Of a stretch of 64,000 nt of DNA, positions 59,694 through 64,000 are shown piece by piece. Every line of letters starts with the position of its first letter. Within the stretch, counting starts at the first letter, position 1. Source of the stretch: Pseudomonas sp. UBA4617 (GTDB lineage Bacteria; Pseudomonadota; Gammaproteobacteria; Pseudomonadales; Pseudomonadaceae); assembly GCF_002386445.1 (NCBI RefSeq), contig NZ_DGIR01000046.1, positions 62,001 to 126,000 on the forward strand, read 5' to 3'. Position numbers and translations under genes: made by a program. The notes beneath the pieces were generated by a model, which saw only the letters and a list, made by a program, of their open reading frames with translations, was not told the DNA's origin and did no database searches.

Positions 59694-60905
59694 TTATTGA
59701 ACCTGATTGAGCCGTTCGGCGATGAAGGCGACCAGTTGCCGGGCAATCTTGCCCTTGCTGGTCTGCGCGAAGAGGGTCTGGTGCTGCTGGCGGTCGATCA
59801 CGGTCAAGGCGTTTTCCTCGCTGTTGAAGCCGATGCTGGGGTTGGCCACATCATTGGCGACGATCAGGTCGAGATTCTTGTCCTTGAGCTTGCGCGTAGC
59901 GTAATCGAGCAAGTGTTCGGTTTCGGCAGCGAAGCCGACGCTGAACGGGCGGTCGGCACGGCCGGCGAGGGTGGCAAGGATATCGGGATTGCGCACCATC
60001 TGCAGCAGCATGCCGTCGCCGGTCGTAGGATCCTTCTTGAGTTTTTGTGTGGCAACGACTTCAGGGCGGTAGTCCGCAACCGCCGCCGAGGCGATGAACA
60101 GGTCGCACGGCATGGCTGCTTCACAGGCGGCGAGCATGTCCCGCGCGCTGACCACGTCGATGCGGCTGACCCGGTCGGGGGTTGCCAGGTGCACCGGGCC
60201 GGTGACGAGGGTGACCCGGGCCCCGGCTTCCGCAGCCGCTTCGGCCAGGGCGAAGCCCATCTTGCCGGAGCTATGATTGGTGATGTAGCGCACCGGGTCG
60301 ATGTTTTCCTGGGTCGGGCCGGCGGTGATCAGCACGTGTTTGCCGGTCAATGCCTGGCGCTTGAAGCTTTCCGCGGCGCACCAGGCCAGGTCGGTGGCTT
60401 CGAGCATGCGGCCCAGGCCCACGTCGCCACAGGCCTGGCTGCCGGATGCCGGACCGAATACCTGAATGCCGCGGCTCTTGAGCAGCTCGAGGTTGGCCTG
60501 GGTGGCCGGGTCGCGCCACATGGCCTGGTTCATGGCCGGCGCCACGGCGACGGTGGCGTCGGTCGCCAGCACCAGGGTGGTCAGCAGGTCATCGGCCATG
60601 CCCTGGGCCATGCGCGCCATGAGGTCGGCGGTAGCCGGGGCGATGAGTACCAGGTCGGCCCACTTGGCCAGTTCGATATGGCCCATGGCCGCTTCGGCCG
60701 CCGGGTCGAGCAGGTCCATGTGCACCGGGTGGCCTGACAGCGCCTGCAGGGTCAGCGGGGTGATGAACTCTGCACCACCACGGGTCATGACGACGCGCAC
60801 CTGCGCGCCGTGCTCCAGGAGTCGGCGAATCAGTTCGGCGCTTTTGTAGGCGGCAATGCCGCCACCTACGCCGAGAACGATGCGCTTGCGATACAGCCGC
60901 TGCAT
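59694..60905 (-). CDS. coaBC: Bifunctional phosphopantothenoylcysteine decarboxylase / phosphopantothenate--cysteine ligase
   Basis: A 403-residue coenzyme A synthesis enzyme (also called Dfp). Residues 1-185 form the FMN decarboxylase half (VLGVGGGIAAYKSAELIRRL, APATADLMARMAQG, VAPAMNQAMW and a substrate-binding ACGDVGLGRM). Residues from 190 on form the ligase half (HVLITAGPTQENIDPVRYITNHSSGKMGFALA, and a metal-binding KLKKDP). MQRLYRK is the start, with AAAAAGG upstream. Divergent from radC. Confidence 0.96.
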   Translation of the reverse strand: MQRLYRKRIVLGVGGGIAAYKSAELIRRLLEHGAQVRVVMTRGGAEFITPLTLQALSGHPVHMDLLDPAAEAAMGHIELAKWADLVLIAPATADLMARMAQGMADDLLTTLVLATDATVAVAPAMNQAMWRDPATQANLELLKSRGIQVFGPASGSQACGDVGLGRMLEATDLAWCAAESFKRQALTGKHVLITAGPTQENIDPVRYITNHSSGKMGFALAEAAAEAGARVTLVTGPVHLATPDRVSRIDVVSARDMLAACEAAMPCDLFIASAAVADYRPEVVATQKLKKDPTTGDGMLLQMVRNPDILATLAGRADRPFSVGFAAETEHLLDYATRKLKDKNLDLIVANDVANPSIGFNSEENALTVIDRQQHQTLFAQTSKGKIARQLVAFIAERLNQVQ

Positions 60906-61033
60906 AGGCTTGCCTTTTTCCAGTGAGAGCGGGCGACGACGTTTGGGAATGCCTGCGGCAGAACGTCGCATGTACGAGGCGAAATAGATTAACACAGGGC
61001 CGAAATCGGCCGCAGCAAGGGTAACGGGACGGG

Positions 61034-61714
61034 ATGAATATCAGGGAGTGGCCGGCTGAAGAGCGGCCGAGGGAGAAATTGTTGCAGCGCGGGGCGGGGA
61101 GCCTGACAGATACAGAGTTGCTGGCTGTCTTTCTCGGCTCGGGCGTGCGCGGGCGCAATGTCGTGGAGCTGTCGCGAGGGTTGCTGGTGAAGTTCGGTAG
61201 CTTGCGCCAATTGCTGGAGGCTGATCGTGAGGCTTTCGTGGGCGAGCTTGGACTTGGCCCGGTGAGGTACAGCCAGTTGCAGGCGTTGCTCGAGATCGGG
61301 CGCAGGCACCTTGCAACTTCGATCGAACGTGAGTCTGCCATGGACAGCCCGGAAACGGTGCGGCGCTATTTGAAAGCCATGCTGCGACATGAGGCCAGTG
61401 AGGTGTTCGGCTGCCTGTTTCTCGATACCAGGCACAGGCCATTGGCGTTCGAGATCCTGTTCCGGGGCACGATCGACCGGGCCAGTGTCTACCCGCGAGA
61501 GGTGGTACGGCGTGCCTTGCTGCATAACGCGGCGGCATTGATCCTTTGCCATAACCATCCTTCGGGCAACAGTGAGCCGAGCCAGGACGATGTGCATCTG
61601 ACCCTGTCGTTGAAGCGCGGGCTGGCGTTGATCGATGTGCGGGTGCTGGACCACATCATCATTGGCGACGGTGAGCCGCTTTCGATGGTCGAGCATGGGT
61701 GGATTGTGGCCTGA
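61034..61714 (+). CDS. radC: RadC-family JAB/MPN domain protein
   Basis: A 226-residue protein with an N-terminal helix-hairpin-helix part (ELLAVFLGSGVRGRNVVELSRGLL) and a C-terminal JAB domain whose zinc site reads LILCHNHPSGNSEPSQDD. Despite the name, a role in DNA repair has not been confirmed, and activity is unknown. It is divergent from coaBC with 128 bases between the starts. Confidence 0.93.
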   Translation: MNIREWPAEERPREKLLQRGAGSLTDTELLAVFLGSGVRGRNVVELSRGLLVKFGSLRQLLEADREAFVGELGLGPVRYSQLQALLEIGRRHLATSIERESAMDSPETVRRYLKAMLRHEASEVFGCLFLDTRHRPLAFEILFRGTIDRASVYPREVVRRALLHNAAALILCHNHPSGNSEPSQDDVHLTLSLKRGLALIDVRVLDHIIIGDGEPLSMVEHGWIVA

Positions 61715-61748
61715 GGCAAGCTGGTAGTCTTGTGGCTACCAGCGCCGA

Positions 61749-61776
61749 CCCCGTCGCGGGGTTATCCGCGAAGGGG
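61749..61776. repeat. REP element after radC
   Basis: CCCCGTCGCGGGGTTATCCGCGAAGGGG-type core between the convergent radC and the binding-protein gene. Confidence 0.65.
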
Positions 61777-61787
61777 CCGGTGCAAGC

Positions 61788-63395
61788 TTATCTGGTGACC
61801 GACACCTTGCTGAAATCCAGCCGCCCGAACGGGCTCACCTGGTACCCCTCGACGTCCCGGCGCAGCAAGGTCGCTGCCGTCGGGTGCGCCAATGGCACCC
61901 ACAGCGCCTGTTGCTGAATCAACGTTTGCGCCTGCTGGTACAGCCGGCTGCGCACGCTCTGGTCATTGGTGGTGCGGCCGGCGCTGATCAGCTGGTCCAG
62001 GCGGCTGTCGCAGAAGCGGGCGAAATTGGTCCCGGACTGCACCGCCGCGCAGGAAAACTGCGGGCTGAGGAAGTTGTCCGGGTCGCCGTTGTCACCAGCC
62101 CAACCCATGAACAGCAAGTCATGTTCGCCGGCCTTGGCGCGGCGGATCAGCTCGCCCCACTCGATCACACGGATTTCTGCCTTGATACCAACCTTGGCCA
62201 GGTCTGCCTGCAGCATCTGCGCACCGAGGCTGGGGTTGGGGTTGAGCAGGCTGCCCGACGGGCGCGTCCAGATCGTGGTGCTGAAGCCTTCCGCCAGGCC
62301 AGCCTTGGTCAGCAGGGCCTTGGCTTTCTTCAGGTCCAGCGGGTAGCCGGGCAGGTCCTTGGCGTAGCTCCAGGTGTTGGGCGGGTAGGGGCCATTGGCG
62401 GCCACTGCGGAGTCCTCGAACACGGCCTTGAGGTAGGCCTGCTTGTCGAAGGCCAGGTTGATGGCCTGACGCACCTCCGGCTTGTCCAGCGGCGGGTGCT
62501 GGCTGTTGATGGCGACGAAGGCCGTCATGAAGGCCGGGGTAGTCGCCACCTTGAGGTTGCCATCCGTGCCGGCTTCGGCAATGTCCAGTGGCTTGGGCGA
62601 CAAGGCCACCTGGCATTCGCCGCGCTTGAGCTTCTGCAGGCGGACGTTGGCGTCCGTGGTAATGGCGAAGATCAGCGGGTCGACCGTCGGCTTGCCGGCG
62701 AAATAGTCAGGGTTGGCGCGGTAGCGCACCACGGCGTCTTTCTGAAAGCGCTGGAACACGAATGGCCCGGTGCCGACCGGCTGGCTGTTGAGCTTCTCTG
62801 GTGTGCCGGCCTTGAGCAGCTTGTCGGCATATTCGGCGGAGTAGATCGAGGCGAAGCCCATGCTCAGGGTGGCAAGGAACGTGGCGTCCGGGTGGTTGAG
62901 GGTGAAGCGTACGGTGTTCGGTGCCGGTGCCTCGATTGCCTTGATCAGGCTGCCCAGCTGCAGCGATTGGGCATGCGGATAACCACCCGCTGCGGTCTTG
63001 TGCCAGGCGTGCGCGGGGTAGAGCATGCGCTGGAAGCTGAACAACACATCGTCGGCGTTCAGCTCCCGGCTGGGCTTGAAGTAGGCGGTGGTGTGGAACT
63101 TCACGTCGTTGCGCAGGGTGAAGTCATAGACCAGGCCGTCGGCCGATACCGTCCAGCTGGCCGCCAGGCTTGGCACCACCTTGCCTTGCTGCGCATCGAA
63201 CTCCACCAGCCGGTTCATCAGCACGTCGGCAGTGGCGTTGGTGGTAGTCAGCGAGTTGTACTGCACCACGTCGAAGCCTTCGGGGCTGGCCTCGCTGCAC
63301 ACGCTCAGCGGTGCAGCCTGGGCAACGCCGGCGGCGAACAGGGCGCTGGCGGCGAACACGGAGTTGAACAATAAGGAAAGGGCGGCGGCACGCAT
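61788..63395 (-). CDS. Peptide-type ABC transporter substrate-binding protein (DppA/SapA-like)
   Basis: A 535-residue SBP_bac_5 protein with a signal peptide (MRAAALSLLFNSVFAASALFAAGVAQA). Mature hallmarks: LSVCSEASPEGFDVVQY, LAASWTVSADGLVYDFTLRNDVKFH, GTGPFVFQRFQKDAVVRYRANPDYF and AINLAFDKQAYL. It binds dipeptides or small peptides in the periplasm; no permease or ATPase gene is adjacent within the window, so this is an orphan. An AAGGAG precedes the start. Confidence 0.9.
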   Translation of the reverse strand: MRAAALSLLFNSVFAASALFAAGVAQAAPLSVCSEASPEGFDVVQYNSLTTTNATADVLMNRLVEFDAQQGKVVPSLAASWTVSADGLVYDFTLRNDVKFHTTAYFKPSRELNADDVLFSFQRMLYPAHAWHKTAAGGYPHAQSLQLGSLIKAIEAPAPNTVRFTLNHPDATFLATLSMGFASIYSAEYADKLLKAGTPEKLNSQPVGTGPFVFQRFQKDAVVRYRANPDYFAGKPTVDPLIFAITTDANVRLQKLKRGECQVALSPKPLDIAEAGTDGNLKVATTPAFMTAFVAINSQHPPLDKPEVRQAINLAFDKQAYLKAVFEDSAVAANGPYPPNTWSYAKDLPGYPLDLKKAKALLTKAGLAEGFSTTIWTRPSGSLLNPNPSLGAQMLQADLAKVGIKAEIRVIEWGELIRRAKAGEHDLLFMGWAGDNGDPDNFLSPQFSCAAVQSGTNFARFCDSRLDQLISAGRTTNDQSVRSRLYQQAQTLIQQQALWVPLAHPTAATLLRRDVEGYQVSPFGRLDFSKVSVTR

Positions 63396-63756
63396 GGTGG
63401 CTCCTTGGCTGTCAGTGGCCCATCTGCCAGTGCAGTCTGGAAAAGGCCTACCCTAGTGCGGCTGTCGGAAAATGACCACACCCTTTTTTACAAAACTGGC
63501 GACGAGCGGTCGACGGCTGGCGGCGCCTGCCGCTATGCTGCCCCGGCGCGCTTGGCCGGCGCCGGAAATGTATCTTCTGTTGTTGTGGCCAAGTCTTTCT
63601 GGTATAAAGCAGCGCTCTTTTCTAGGGGCTCGGCCTGTCGCGTCAGCGTATCCGGTCGGTAAGACCTCCAGAATCACGGCGCCCAGGCGCCAAAGACTGA
63701 GAGATTAAGCGGCCAACCCATGCCGGGTTGGGCATGTGGTTTTAGAGGGCTGAGTC
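63396..63756. other. Divergent promoter region and leader of rpmB
   Basis: A 361-base gap holding the start side of the binding-protein gene and, from 63580, the rpmB promoter and a leader of about 140 bases with two hairpins (GGCGCCcaGGCGCC at 63679-63692 and CCAACCC-atgcc-GGGTTGG at 63713-63731). No protein-coding gene is seen. Confidence 0.6.
63580..63608 (+). promoter_or_regulatory. Sigma-70 promoter of rpmB
   Basis: TTGTTG at 63580-63585, a 17-base spacer, then TATAAA at 63603-63608 preceded by TGG (extended -10). This gives an mRNA leader of about 140 bases, long for a ribosomal protein gene and possibly a site of autogenous control. Confidence 0.65.
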
Positions 63757-63993
63757 ATGTCGAGAGTCTGTCAAGTTACTGGTAAGGGTCCAGTAACCGG
63801 GAACAACATTTCCCACGCAAACAACAAAACCCGTCGTCGTTTCCTGCCGAACCTGCAGCACCACCGTTTCTGGGTTGAGTCCGAGAAGCGTTTCGTGCGT
63901 CTGCGCGTATCCGCCAAAGGCATGCGCGTCATTGACAAGCGTGGTATCGACGTAGTGCTGGCCGAGCTGCGCGCTCGCGGCGAAAAGTTCTAA
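63757..63993 (+). CDS. rpmB: 50S ribosomal protein L28
   Basis: A 78-residue ribosomal protein (MSRVCQVTGKGPVTGNNISHANNKTRRRFLPNLQHHRFWVE). The usual zinc-type CxxC is reduced to a single Cys. The stop overlaps AAGGAG at 63992-63997, the Shine-Dalgarno of the next gene, expected to be rpmG (L33), just outside the window. Confidence 0.97.
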   Translation: MSRVCQVTGKGPVTGNNISHANNKTRRRFLPNLQHHRFWVESEKRFVRLRVSAKGMRVIDKRGIDVVLAELRARGEKF

Positions 63994-64000
63994 GGAGAAC

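Noticed and set aside
61884..63374. A 496-codon plus-strand frame opposite the peptide-binding protein gene
   Set aside because: Shadow of a gene with signal peptide and clear family motifs.
63803..63828. Hfq/Crc-type AACAAC stretches inside rpmB
   Set aside because: They encode the conserved Asn-rich residues of L28 and are explained by the protein sequence.
1..64000. Mobile elements, tRNA genes, CRISPR arrays or defence systems
   Set aside because: No transposase, integrase, tRNA clover-leaf, spacer-repeat array or known defence gene could be recognised; gene content is typical core chromosome.

Overview
The window reads as a stretch of core chromosome from a GC-rich Pseudomonas of the P. 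putida group. The evidence is the gene content and order (pstSCAB-phoU with phoBR, ubiAC, rubA-rubB, recG-oxyR, exbBD-tonB, spoT-rpoZ, gmk-yicC-rph-crc-pyrE, argB-algC-dut-coaBC-radC-rpmB), the presence of crc, and many P. putida-style REP palindromes in the gaps. I recall the same order from the KT2440 chromosome, but no comparison was run. Coding density is high. I found no tRNA, rRNA, insertion sequence, prophage or CRISPR array, and no clear sign of horizontal transfer.

Layout. 1-4.5 kb: the 3' end of oadA, two GNAT acetyltransferases, a PaiB-like protein and a divergent MocR/PdxR-type regulator whose gene carries several DnaA-box sequences. 4.5-10.6 kb: a polyamine module (PotF-type binding protein plus acetylpolyamine amidohydrolase), an AraC regulator, aspA and a LysR regulator. 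10.6-16.4 kb: purEK behind an attenuator-like leader, small envelope genes, a mutarotase, a thioesterase and an MFS transporter. 16.5-29.3 kb: the phosphate block. pstS, the pstCAB-phoU unit and phoBR each have a recognisable Pho box, and between the two arms lie an orphan response regulator, an M23 peptidase and a CNNM/CBS membrane protein. 29.3-41.5 kb: ubiA/ubiC, rubredoxin and its reductase, an HU protein, an SCP2-like protein, a YbaK-HDOD fusion, recG-oxyR, tonB-exbD-exbB and an epimerase. 41.6-45.3 kb: a lipoprotein, ridA, spoT and rpoZ. 45.4-50.3 kb: a second polyamine cassette (LysR, gamma-glutamylpolyamine synthetase, class I amidotransferase hydrolase, APC permease). 50.4-54.8 kb: gmk, yicC, rph, a DUF4870 protein, crc and pyrE. 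54.9-56.6 kb: a three-lipoprotein CsgG/DUF4810/DUF799 operon. 56.8-64 kb: argB, algC, dut, coaBC, radC, a peptide-type binding protein and rpmB, with rpmG starting just beyond the edge.

Themes. Phosphate sensing and uptake fill about 13 kb and include unusually large PstC and PstA permeases. Polyamine metabolism appears twice: acetylpolyamine deacylation, and gamma-glutamylation with hydrolysis. The amidohydrolase start region contains both a Shine-Dalgarno-masking hairpin and an AAnAAnAA element of the kind bound by Hfq/Crc, and crc itself lies in the window. No single striking new system is visible. The best leads are the three-lipoprotein operon, the masked amidohydrolase start, the DnaA-box cluster inside the MocR gene, and the degenerate PilZ-like tail on the response regulator next to pst-phoU.
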